Notes under the pieces: generated by a model
Told to the model about the DNA's origin: nothing
What the model saw: the letters and a program-made list of their open reading frames with translations, nothing else
Databases searched by the model: none
Translations under genes and position numbers: made by a program
Shown: piece after piece, positions 33,575 to 44,458 of the stretch
Position numbering within the stretch: position 1 is the first letter of the stretch
How the letters are laid out: each line of letters opens with the position of its first letter
Assembly: GCA_022578605.1 (NCBI GenBank)
Contig: MU394066.1
Coordinates: forward strand, 1 to 64,000
Reading direction: 5' to 3'
DNA from: Camillea tinctor
Lineage: Eukaryota > Ascomycota > Sordariomycetes > Xylariales > Xylariaceae
DNA: 64,000 bases

Positions 33575-36043
33575 AGTGTATCTTCGTGTTTCTGTTCTTT
33601 GGTGTATATATATTATCCTCTACAATAGAGTATTAAGTATATAGAACCCGAAAAATGGGGGTTGGATATGATATGCAAGAACAACAACAAAAAGAAATCA
33701 GAAAAGAAAAAAAGAGCCCCAGGCCGATGATGTTTGAAGTGAAGAGGGCTCGTCTAGAGCTATGAGAAGAAAAGATATAGGAGGAATGAGGAAAACAGAA
33801 TGGAAGTAAAATAAGAAGGTAGAAGAGAAAGAGGAAGAGAAAAGGAATTAACATAGGCCAAGCGCTCTTGGCTATGCGGGAAGCATATTATAGAGATGCT
33901 CTTATGTCGCTCTTCGGTTACAGCAGCGGTAGCAGCAGCAGCAAGGTTAGGAGAGGATCTGAGGATCTGCCCTCCTAACACAATTCATCACCTGCCTTTC
34001 CTGATCCTCTCGCATCCTAGCCTTGGATAGCAATAGAGGCGAGAGGGAAAGAAAAAAGGAGATCAAGGAGCAACAACGGGAAACGCCAAGAAGTATGAGA
34101 GCAGAGCCTCTGGCGTCTAGATCTCCGATCCGATGTTACCCCCTGGGGTAAGGAATGCCCAGGTTTTTCACGTACTTGGCGTAGAGTCATGCGGCTGAGG
34201 ACTTGGTATGGTAGAAAGAGAAAGGTATAATATAGATAGGAAATTTCGTCAAAGATATAAGTCAATCTTTGATGATAAAATCTGTTTGACTCTATCTCCC
34301 CCCTCCCCCCCTTTTTTTATCAGCAGTATCGAATATCACCACATAGTGTATGTATATACATACACTAGATTAAATAGCAGTATGCTGCAAGCATTGTCGC
34401 TCAGGGCCATCTCCCAGACCACAGGTGTGAGAGCATGAACCAGGGGGGCAACATAGTGGAAAGAATACAATAAGTGGACAATGCAAAACCACCATTCATT
34501 CTCGACGTTCTTTTTTTCTTTTCTTTTTCTTTTTTTTTTCTGATACAACGTTTCTGAAAAGGTGCAAGGTCCTCTCTCATACCCATTACCCCCTTTCGCT
34601 CTCGTGTGTTTCGTGATTGACGGTTTCTCTAACGTGCCATGTGGGGTACAATAAGAAGAAAAAAGAACAAACCCTTAAGAAATAACACAATGGAAAGGGG
34701 ATGGTTCTTGGAAGTTGTTGTTTTCGGTTTCTCTTGGCGGAGTTTGAGAAAGGGGACCTTACATGGTAGTGGGACCCTTACATTAGTGGAGCTCGGGACT
34801 TTTAGTTTTCCTTTGCGGAGGCGGCCTCGTCTTGCTCGTTCAGTTCAGTACCTAGGTACCTAGTGTGGCTTTGCTCAGCAATGCCACCTTTTTGCATCCA
34901 GGTTACCTACCTGCTTAGCCCTATATGCAATGCATGCATGGACCCTACCGACGGTTTCCCCCGAAAAATCCATTCTTGGATCTATGTATGTAGGTACTTT
35001 ACATACTATTACGAAAAAAACAAGCTTAAAAACAAACTACGTCAAATATGCCGGGGTTATAGTATATCGGTAGTTCTTGTCTACGATTGCGTCACTGGGT
35101 CGTTTATGCATTGTTGTTGATGAGATCGTATATGTATTGTTTTTTCTTGTTGACAGCGATACTAGTGGTAGATATACGAAGTTACTTTATGTGTTGGCTA
35201 GCTGTAATACGCCTATGAGCCAAGTTACAGCTCCAATTGAGTTGGGGACTAGGTAGATTAGTTACCTACAACTAGGTGTTTTGCATAGCGTGATATGATC
35301 CCTATTGAATTATACCGATGCTATCTTGACAAGCACTAATCACACGTAGATCTACAAGAGGCAAAATGTATGCATACTGAATATCAATGGTTTTGAACTC
35401 TGGTCTCTGTTTTTTTTTTAATTACTCTTAGTCTCTTGGTGGTTTCTATCAAACTCCTAGGCCCATGGCTATAGGACGCTTAATCAGGTCTCGCTATGCG
35501 CAATGAGGTTCCATCTTGGATATATATCTCTTCAGAAATAGTACAACATAGGAAAAAGAAAAGGAAGAAAACAAAACTCGATTCCTGATACACCTCTAGC
35601 GCTGAATCTTTAAAGTAAAAGTCTCCATAATGAGTAAACCAATTTCGCTTGCTTTCTGATGCCCTGAAATACTCGCCAAAAGAATGCACGTGAAAAATGG
35701 CCCGAAATGTAAGAAGCATAGCCCAGAGTACCCCGGGGTAGTTGGTCATCAAAGTAATTAAAGTGTATATTTGTAATGAATTGAAGAAACCTCGTGTGAG
35801 TATCCAAGGCAAGTACCAAAGCTGAAACCTAGCAATCGACGCGCAGTCTCGTATGCTCAAACCTTGCCCGGCCCGGTTGGCTCGAGAAGTATCCCCTAGG
35901 CCGAGGGAAACTATATGGTATATCCATGGCATGATGATTCTCGAAGTCTTCTGGTTTACCCAGTGTGACTCGTCACCGCCAATAGAGCATGGTAAAGAGG
36001 GATCATGGCACAGACGGCACCCGGGAATCCAGGAAGTCGTTTA
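33575..36043. other. Intergenic upstream of the hydrolase-like gene
   Basis: 2.5 kb. No supportable gene. It includes the hydrolase-like gene promoter, a T-rich run at 34508-34540, the palindrome GTACCTAGGTAC at 34848-34859, and the 3' flank of the zinc-finger gene. Confidence 0.5.
34848..34859. repeat. Perfect 12-bp palindrome GTACCTAGGTAC
   Basis: Exact self-complementary dodecamer, one of the dispersed TACCTA-type elements. Confidence 0.9.
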
Positions 36044-38011
36044 TCATCCATGGGATTCGTCCATTGCTTCAAGATCTTGTGCCCCAGCACCGTGCTTCTT
36101 AACCATATGTCGTCTCCAGTTATCTTTTCTCGCAAAGAACTTGCCGCCCTTGAAGTAAGGGCATGTAGGCTCGGTGCAGTGATATGCCTTCAACTTCTCG
36201 TGTTTATCGTTAATATGACGGTCAAGATGTGTCTTGGTGCCGAACTTCTTGTCGCAGCCTTCGTAAGGGCATTCGTGCTTGCGGTCGTGGTAACGCTTGT
36301 GGTGATTAAGCTTGTGGATCTGGTCGAACTGCCGCCCGCAGTCTTCGCAAGTCAATGGGGCGCCTTGAGGGGAAAGCCTCATCACTTCGGGCGACGTGCT
36401 TGGCGAAATCTCCACTTTGACATGCTCTGGTACGGTTGGGAATGGAGACGGTGATGCTGTGATGCGAGTATCCGGCGTCCGACCACATGAGGGATCTGTG
36501 GAGCTTTGTCCCGGGGTGGTAGTTGAATATGTCGAATATTCGTATGAGTCGCCGGATAGTCGGGGCTCATCGTCATCGTCGGGAAGATCCAGGTATTTAT
36601 CGGCAAAGTCATGCTCGCTGACTAGGTTCAGGTCATCGTCTTGGATATGCGACAGCTGGTCGGTAATGATGTCCGGGTGGGTAGGAGATATCGCGGGTGG
36701 CGACGCCGAGTTCTCCATTTGGTAATCGGTATAAGCAGCCTTCTCGAGGGCATTGGTGGGTTGCATGACAGCCATGGGAACGACGAATGATTCTGGTGGA
36801 AGAGGAGGAGAATGTGAACCTCTGAAGACAGACTGGTCAGGAAGCTGCGATTGATGGCCATCTATATCCATAGGCTCCGGGATGTCTGGGCTCTTAAGCC
36901 GCTCTTGGGGTTGGACCGGGGGTGGTGGCTGAGCCGCTGGAGGCAGCCCGTAAGTGGAGTCGGTCCTTAGCGCAGCTGATGGGAGCTCGGGGTCCCTCTC
37001 CGTAGTTTCGCGGATTGCTGAATCTGTACGGAGCGGGGAATCCCCGTACTGGGAATCGCGTGTCCATCTTTTCTGTCTTTTATGATGCTGTGGGTAATTT
37101 TCTGATGCAGATGCAGATGCAGCCCCAGTAGTGCCCGGCGCTACGGACTCGGGGAGTTCTTCGGGTTCTGCAAACAATCGATTCTCCCCCGGCTGAGCCT
37201 GCGAACCGGCACCCACCGGCAACTGCGCACCCGGCTCTTGCTTGATGCCAATCGGGCTATCCACCGGGGACACAGGGAAATACTGCTGTGGGGGAGACGG
37301 TGCAGCCTCTTGAGAACGGCCGGACGACTGCGTAGACCGCTTTCTTTTAAAGCTCTCCAATATCCTCCTGGTGAAAGAACCGCTCCTCTTCTTGTGCTCC
37401 TCAGCATCTCGCAGCTGGGCGCGGTACAGCTCGCTCATCTGCCTAGAGGGTGGTAAGTAAGGCTGCTCGGGCTCAGAGTGCATGGATATCCTCATGTCGT
37501 AATATTCCGAGTTGGCAGCAACAGGCGTGTTGGGATCAGTTGAATCGCGAGCAGGCAGGGAAAAATCAACATCCTGCGGCAGGGAATCCTGGCCAGATAC
37601 TTGGTGAGGGTAGAACTCTGCATTGTGCCTCATCCAGTCATCTCCGTGGGGTGATACCGGTGATTGATGCTGATCCGTAGAATCGCCGAGAGCTGGAACT
37701 GCCCGTTCAGATCCAAGATCTTTATCGGATGGGGGGTGTGCACTGTGGGCTGTGGAGGTTTGCCCCGGAAGAACGCCTTGCCAGGGTGATGAGGATGAGT
37801 GATCGCCGACGTGGCCCTTGGGAATGTCCAGAGGGCCGTCGGCCTGGGCTTCTCTTAACCTCCGTTGATACCGGAAGTATAGAAACCCCAGGACAAGGAA
37901 CAAGATGCTACCCCCCACAACACTGCCAACAACGGCCCCGGCGATAGCACCGGGTGATAAGTGCTCTGCCCGCGCCACGATGGGCGATCTGGGCTGCAGC
38001 GTGGGAGCCAT
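36044..38011 (-). CDS. Membrane-anchored protein with three C-terminal C2H2 zinc fingers
   Basis: One uninterrupted ORF of 655 residues. Residues 21-46 (GAIAGAVVGSVVGGSILFLV and onward) form a Gly-zipper-like single membrane helix preceded by a 20-residue tail and followed by RYQRRLR. By the positive-inside rule the N-tail is luminal/outside and the rest cytosolic. Residues 60-550 are Pro/Ser-rich and disordered, with basic clusters KRKR (222-225) and KRQKR (311-315) that could be nuclear localisation signals. Residues 555-640 hold three fingers: C-x2-C-x12-H-x3-H, C-x4-C-x12-H-x4-H and C-x4-C-x17-H-x4-H, the last with the ARKDNWRRHMVKKH form common in fungal C2H2 regulators. The layout suggests a transcription factor held at a membrane and released by cleavage. 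Each domain is clear; the combined role is inference. Confidence 0.85.
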   Translation of the reverse strand: MAPTLQPRSPIVARAEHLSPGAIAGAVVGSVVGGSILFLVLGFLYFRYQRRLREAQADGPLDIPKGHVGDHSSSSPWQGVLPGQTSTAHSAHPPSDKDLGSERAVPALGDSTDQHQSPVSPHGDDWMRHNAEFYPHQVSGQDSLPQDVDFSLPARDSTDPNTPVAANSEYYDMRISMHSEPEQPYLPPSRQMSELYRAQLRDAEEHKKRSGSFTRRILESFKRKRSTQSSGRSQEAAPSPPQQYFPVSPVDSPIGIKQEPGAQLPVGAGSQAQPGENRLFAEPEELPESVAPGTTGAASASASENYPQHHKRQKRWTRDSQYGDSPLRTDSAIRETTERDPELPSAALRTDSTYGLPPAAQPPPPVQPQERLKSPDIPEPMDIDGHQSQLPDQSVFRGSHSPPLPPESFVVPMAVMQPTNALEKAAYTDYQMENSASPPAISPTHPDIITDQLSHIQDDDLNLVSEHDFADKYLDLPDDDDEPRLSGDSYEYSTYSTTTPGQSSTDPSCGRTPDTRITASPSPFPTVPEHVKVEISPSTSPEVMRLSPQGAPLTCEDCGRQFDQIHKLNHHKRYHDRKHECPYEGCDKKFGTKTHLDRHINDKHEKLKAYHCTEPTCPYFKGGKFFARKDNWRRHMVKKHGAGAQDLEAMDESHG

Positions 38012-38128
38012 GGTGGAGGCGCGAGTCTATGCCCGCGGGGGATGGGAAAAAACAAAACCCAATGAGTAGGTCAAGCTTTCACCTGATCCCCAATTGAGAA
38101 GATGCTGCAGAAGTGGATATGGCGATGC

Positions 38129-38160
38129 GTGTATGTGTGTGTGTGTGTGCGTGTGTGTAT
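38129..38160. repeat. (GT)n microsatellite
   Basis: TG/GT dinucleotide run with few interruptions in the promoter of the zinc-finger gene, about 120 bases upstream of its ATG. Confidence 0.85.
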
Positions 38161-39471
38161 GTACGTATGTTGATAATGATGAGAATATAGTATGCACACT
38201 ACTAGATGAAGTTCCTAAAGGGGGGGTGTTCCCTGATGGGGTGGGAAGAGAAACGTGACACCAGAACGCGTGTGGATGAGAACGAAACGAACTCAAAGGG
38301 CCCTGTTTTTTTTTCTCTTCCCTCGTGTATGGTATGTGTGGTGTGTGAGTGTGCGCAGATCAACGCATGAGACAGTTGCTGGCAATAGCTGCTGCTGGGC
38401 GGCCTCGCTACGTAATGCTGCGGAAAGGGATGCCAATGCGCATGCAGAATGCAGATACGGTTATGGATAATGAATATGGGGATGAATATGGAGATGGAGA
38501 TGGAACTACGATAGATGCAGAGATGGTGACGGGATTATGGATGGAACGGAGGAGATGACGTTGAAGGGTCGGGATGTGATGATGATGGTGATTTGATGAG
38601 ATTGGGGGTGTGTGTTCAGCCTCATCGAAGAGAAAAAAAAAGTTGGAGGCCGGGTGCTGACCCTGGAAGGACCCTGGACTAAGGTAATGGTACGGTACTA
38701 AGCAGCTAAGTTAAAGCCCACTATACTAGGTAATCTAGAGGCTAAAGGTTGCATCGGTGTTAGACGTTTTTGTTGCAGGAGCTGGCAGCTGGGTACGGAG
38801 TACATACAAAAAAAAAAGTTGGAGTCCTCCTGTCTGAACATCGCTATTCTGCACAGTCCACCGCTTGGAGTTCTCCTCTGTTAGCGTTGAAACCTCTGAA
38901 CACGTGTGCACTAGTCTCTCTGGGTTAGAGCACTAACACACCATCCACAATATGCACTCCCCATCTGCCCATCCACCTTATCCTGATGTGGGGTGTTAGC
39001 TGCGCCACACGCCATCGCTGCTGCGCTGCTTGCTGTAGCCAAGGTTAGTCGATCTCGGCGAACGCGACGAAATTGTCGAACCATACAACAACCACTAACG
39101 GCCAGGCCGGGCCAGTTAAGCCTCAACACCACAACTACATCGTCATGTAACGATGGAGATATGTAACAATCTTCACTTTGAAAGTCACCGCGCAAACGAG
39201 GCTGAGCATTCTTTTCTTTTTTTCTTCCTTGTTTCTGTACATCGTGGTCTGACAATTTGTTCGACACGAGAATACAATACGATGATGATTGCAGAATGAA
39301 TGCAGATGAGCAGACCAGACAAGATGATTGCTGATGATAATGATGATGCATGCATGCATATGCCATACAGACGTATATGCCACAATTACCACCACCAACA
39401 TCACCACTCATCGCTCATCGCTCATGTTACTGCATACCGTTGCATTAACATCAAACTCCGAGACAACACGA

Positions 39472-39497
39472 CTTGTCTTGTCTTGTCTTGTCTTGTC
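39472..39497. repeat. (CTTGT)n tandem repeat
   Basis: Five consecutive copies of a pentamer, CTTGT. Confidence 0.9.
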
Positions 39498-42381
39498 TCT
39501 CAGCCATTATCTTATCAATTCGGAAGACAGACCCAAGAGTCGCATGTGCACAAAAACAGTAACATCACATCGATGTTGTCCATCGCCAATAGTTGCATTC
39601 GGCGAAATGGAATGAGGGAGAGGAAGAAAAGAAAGAACATACACAGAGAAATAGGAATCAGAGAGTACTTTATTCAATTGAGATGATCTGATTAGGTAAC
39701 TATAGCCTTGGACTGCCATATATCGCTTCAACCCCGAGGCCCTCTCTTGGCTATGTGCATGTGTGTAGGTATGTGTGACCGACTTCAGCTGCTTCACAAC
39801 GGTTGCTGCAGGAGGGGGACATGCGAAACACAACAGGTGAATAAGGCCATGTGTTCAGGAATTATCCTTCAGCCGAGGCATCGTGGTTCTATCACCAATC
39901 CGCTGAAGTCAACCACGTTTCATTAAGACAAGATCTTCTCGTCAATTGAGACGATTTGATTCATATACCCCCTTTCGACATTGATTGGCTAATCATTGAG
40001 TCTATATCCGGAAATCAAAGGCAACCCAGTTTTTCAATAATTCGGCAATTTTGGTCATTATCTGGCCGAGCTTTTCGACCTTGGTCAGGGAAAATCCCGT
40101 ATATATCTGCTTTTGGAGGCCTTCTAGCTTCGTTGTTCTCCTGGAATTATTCTTTATTTTACAGAGAATGATAGCTCCCGCTGTTAGGGAATGACTGCTA
40201 CTGCAAATAGGTTGATGTGCCCTGATGCATTACCTATTGTTGGATATTTGGATTGGATCCAAGGGCTCAGCGATTGAAATAGATGGGTATTGACATTAAT
40301 ATTAGTTGAAACGTAATTTGGCCCATTCCTCCTCTCTCAACCAAGGCCCTTGGGGCCTATATCAATATACTGTATCCCCATTTATTTCCCCCTCTACCCC
40401 CTTCTATAACCCTTTATAACCTTGATTTCTAAAGGGAGATGGTGATAGTATAATTCCACAGTCGTTGCATTTTGGCTTATATCATTTAGGAAACTACCTC
40501 GGCAGCCTGGGTGCATTGTCTATATTCGACGTCCAACCTTACACACGAAAGTCAAACGGTCACCGATATGTCACACAATCAAATCAGTATCCGCCAACTT
40601 TATTCGGTCTTATGTTCCGTGAAAGGTCCTAATCACAGTTCCGCAGAAATCTATTGTGCCTTGCTTCGCGGACTTATCGCGACCCTGTTCAACCATAGAT
40701 TCGATTCTGTACCGCCCCTGGTCAAACCAAGGTATCGCCGACGGCGAATAAGCAAGGGGGCGAAGCAGTTTGTATTGGTCAGTTTGTTATCAGATACACA
40801 GACATGGGAGCACATATCCTACCAAAGGACTGGGAAATATTCCCCGCGTTGAAGGATAGGCCCGCACTCAGGGGTAGGTGTGGTCTTTTTTTTCTTCTCA
40901 GACTGCCACGTCGTGTCCAGCTCGGCTGTGTATCTCATTCCCTTGACATCTAGATCGTATGTATTGGCAGGTATGCAGGGGGTTATGTACGACAACAAAA
41001 GAAAATCTAGAGAGTGACTCAAGCGGCGGAGGGAGTTCCGTGGTCCTGGTTACATACTTGTATGTGGCTCTGAGGACAAGGACGGAGCGTCTGCCCATCT
41101 GGTGACCTTAGGGCTACAGCATTAGTAGAATCAATAAATCCATCATCGTCACTAGTCGACCTTAGTTTCACATAGGCTCACCGTTTGGACGACAGGATTA
41201 GCGAATTGTACCAGGTTCTAACTCAGCGGGGAGGCGAATTATGATAAATCAACTTGTCAAGAATCAACAGCGTCAAGAATCAAGGGGTTTCCTAGTACAC
41301 AATACAGCACCTCTACTTTTCTCTCTGGGTCATGCCCAACACGCATCTACTGCGCATTGTCTGCATTGGGAAACAATTTCGGGGGAGGGGGCAATATTGC
41401 ATACCTATTCACAGTGCCCTAGTATGTTATTCATGATGCGTATTCTCTCAGAGTAGTTTGCCAACCCGGAATATTATCTGCTGTGGCAGAACTTAGGCCA
41501 TTCTAGATTACAAGTCGATGTAAGACAGAAAAAAGGGACATGCTGAATCGAAGCGCGTGCCGTTGCCGCCCTTCCGATATCCACGTGGCTACGCTTGTTA
41601 TAGGTATGGCAGGCCTAGCCCCTGGTATCAAATCAGGCGATACATGCATACGGCATAAAAGTGCTTACCGTCGTATGTTCTGGATTCTAGGCGATTAAAA
41701 TTTAAGAAAACATCTGTGTTCATCGACTTAAAGAGAGTGGTCATCCTTTAGGTCGGAAGCAATGGCAACTGATATTAAAACTTCCATGCGATATTCGGCA
41801 ACTAATGATTGTGGTGGCAACTATGTACACATAACCACGCCTCTCAGCACTCTTTTCTTCTGTTGTCCTACCAGTAGTCAGTTTACTAGATATAGACTGT
41901 CCTGGGATATGTAGTATATGCCTTATTGCTTAAATCAACAAGCCCCCCTCCCTTCCAAGAGAATATAAGAGCCAGAAAGATAGATACCGTGCCGATTCTA
42001 AACTTCGATCGATCTGCTTCGTCATATTGCTTTTTTTTAAAGTGCTATACTCCTGTACTGTAATAATGATAATAAACGATTTATTTGGTGGTTTTGCTTA
42101 GTTTATTCCCTTCGCTATGTTAGCAAACAGTCATTCTTCATATAAGATAGATGCCCAAGGAGAAAGGGATCTCTTACACAAGAATACTATAGGCGCATAC
42201 TAAAAGCTACATGATGCAAGGAGGCTATCTAAACCAGGGATCTGGGTTTTTTTTCTAGCTCGTCGTGCTCTCCGAGCCAATCAATATGTGTATATTCTCA
42301 TTCTAAGGGTCTTTCGTACATAACAGTTAAATCCGGCAGTTGAGTGTGGGGGTTTGCTCAGATGGACTAAATATGTTGAAA

Positions 42382-42419
42382 GGTGTAATAGGTGTAATAG
42401 GTGTAATAGGTGTAATAGG
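42382..42419. repeat. GGTGTAATA nonamer tandem repeat
   Basis: Four exact copies of a 9-base unit, plus a two-base start of a fifth. Confidence 0.92.
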
Positions 42420-44458
42420 GAATATGTGGATCACTGGTTGTCTGTTGTTGCTCTCTTCTCCTCTACTAGAACTAATTGAGATGAGTTGGAGATAGCCTTG
42501 TATCGTCATCATAGATAGAAAGTAAGGAGATCTGACATGGATTATAGATTATAGATCATATGTATACCTGGGCTGGTACACAATACCACCCTACATCAGA
42601 TTTGACTTACTGCCTGCATACTTAATCCATGTAGATGTAGCGCTACCACACCGTCTCGGAGGTGGTACGAAATAAACCTTACGGACCAATTGATTTTGAT
42701 TTTTTTTTTTTTTTTTGGTCTTTTACAAGAAATAGCATTGAGTAGGGGTTAATTCTTAAGGTTACTTTCATTGTACTTAGGTACTTACTCTCTAATATCT
42801 ATTCTCTCTGTTGACTACTTAAATTTAGGTTAACAAGGTTCTTAAATAGGTGGACCTAGTGTGATAAAGAACCTTAAAAGAAAAGAAAGAAAAACCAATG
42901 AACCTTCCTCCCGACACAATTTGATGTCAGTGCTATCCATATTTTTTTTTTCCTTATGAGAAACAGGAAAGAACAAACTTGAAGCCTTGGGGGGGAATAT
43001 TTGACTTGGTGCAACAATATAGGACGTGAGGTCCCACTAATTACGGAGGATTTCATCCCCCTGCTCCAAAACCCAGCCGAATCTTATTTTATGGGTTTCC
43101 GATCTTCAGCCCCCAGATCTAAATCTTCAATCGACACTCCAAACCCTCATCTACTCACCGGAATAGGCAACTTTAAGGCACACACCTCTTAATTATCCGA
43201 TCTTTGATATACCTCGAAGATGGCTAGATCTACAAAAACCTGCACGCAATTGCCAATATCAAATGCATGTCTTCATGTACTTTGCATGTTTGAAGAGGTT
43301 CATTCTCGATGCCACCTCCTCTCCGACTTTCACATGGCTCCCTCCCTCACCGGGACAAGGCAAGAAGAGGGAGGAAGGTTGATGATGAGGAGGAAGAGGG
43401 AACACGACAGACATTTCAAGACGAGAGGAAAAAAAAAAGAAAAAGGCAGCATATCCTCGTCTTCACTGGTTAGCAATATCCTGCCTAAATTTCCCCATCG
43501 TGTTTGCTATATGTGTATATGTCTTTGTCTTGATTCGATTCTTTTTTTCCTCTTAGTTTTTCTCTTCTACTTATTATCTATCATTATCTCACCTTACTTA
43601 CACACCTTACTACACCGTACTCAACTACACCTAGCCGGTTACCGAGTGAGAAATAATCCCTGGTTCAAGCAGAACTATATTAATTGACTCTTGTCGATAT
43701 CAAACCGCCTAAACTAGCTTCCCCCCCTTGGCGCATATCGCCTCACATAGTATCGTCAGGCCTTCAGCTCACCTACCCCAGTCTGTGTCTGATCTAGATC
43801 TATGAGTTCAAATCACACCTCGCTAAAGGGTCATTTACCAGGCTAGAGCAATTCCCATAATCTGGGCCTGTCTTGCTCATCCCTCAAAAGCAAAAGCAAA
43901 AGCAGAAGCAGAATCAAAAGCAAATCTGCACACGTTTCTATTAGGCGCAATCTAGGTTAGAACTTCAGGCTTAGCCCCCTTATATCCTCCATCGTTATGC
44001 ACACTAGCGCTACTATATTGCGCGTTGACTAACTTGGTTAGGAGAAAGGTCGCTCCATCAGCCACTACGATCTAAGGCCTGTCTCTCCAGTTTTTGGCTG
44101 TCCGTGTCTCTATTTATCGGGCCGTCCATAACTCGGGTACCCCTAATTTAGGCCGGGGCAGTATAGCCCTTCGTCAGGGTGGAAAGAGACCAGCAGCTGC
44201 AGCCCTTCGACGACGTCAACATTTTCTCTCGTGAACAACAATTACAACAACATCAGCGCCTCAACTTGATGCTAAATACAGTGCTCGGGCATATTTAGTC
44301 TTTTGTCTTATATCTCTCTCGTGCCTCTCCTGCAAAATCTTCTGGTTCCCGCATTAGCCAGTAAACCGGATTTGTAGCCAATATCAAGCTATCCCCCTGC
44401 GGCGCAACTCTAAACATCTCAACCAGAACCCAAAGACACCACCTTTCTCGACCTCACC

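Larger units (their letters stand above)
38012..44458. other. 6.4-kb gene-poor stretch before cryptochrome-DASH
   Basis: I can support no gene here. The first 600 bases are the zinc-finger gene promoter with a (GT)n run. There are tandem repeats at 39472-39497 and 42382-42419, and a purine (AAAAGC)n-like tract at 43885-43923. ORFs of 90-166 codons (for example at 38911-39411 minus, 40511-40852 plus and 43220-43687 plus) have erratic, low-complexity translations. The last 400 bases should be the photolyase-family promoter. Confidence 0.5.

Noticed and set aside
35480..35932. Minus-strand ORF of 150 codons just downstream of the zinc-finger gene
   Set aside because: AT-rich, with a Phe/Leu run and no recognisable motif or splice context; it fits 3' UTR/intergenic sequence better than a gene, though it is long enough to merit an expression check.
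38911..39411. Minus-strand ORF of 166 codons
   Set aside because: Erratic composition (His, Cys, Met clusters from CAT/ATG-rich DNA), several overlapping open frames on both strands, no family resemblance.
40511..40852. Plus-strand ORF of 113 codons
   Set aside because: No known motif, irregular codon use, isolated in a gene-poor region.
42340..42420. tRNA-like start (GGTTTGCTCAGATGG) followed by GGTGTAATA units
   Set aside because: No B box (GGTTCRANNCC) and no cloverleaf; the following sequence is a simple tandem repeat.
43220..43687. Plus-strand ORF of 155 codons upstream of cryptochrome-DASH
   Set aside because: Low-complexity Lys/Arg then Leu/Phe stretches derived from A- and T-runs; no motif; lies in probable promoter DNA.
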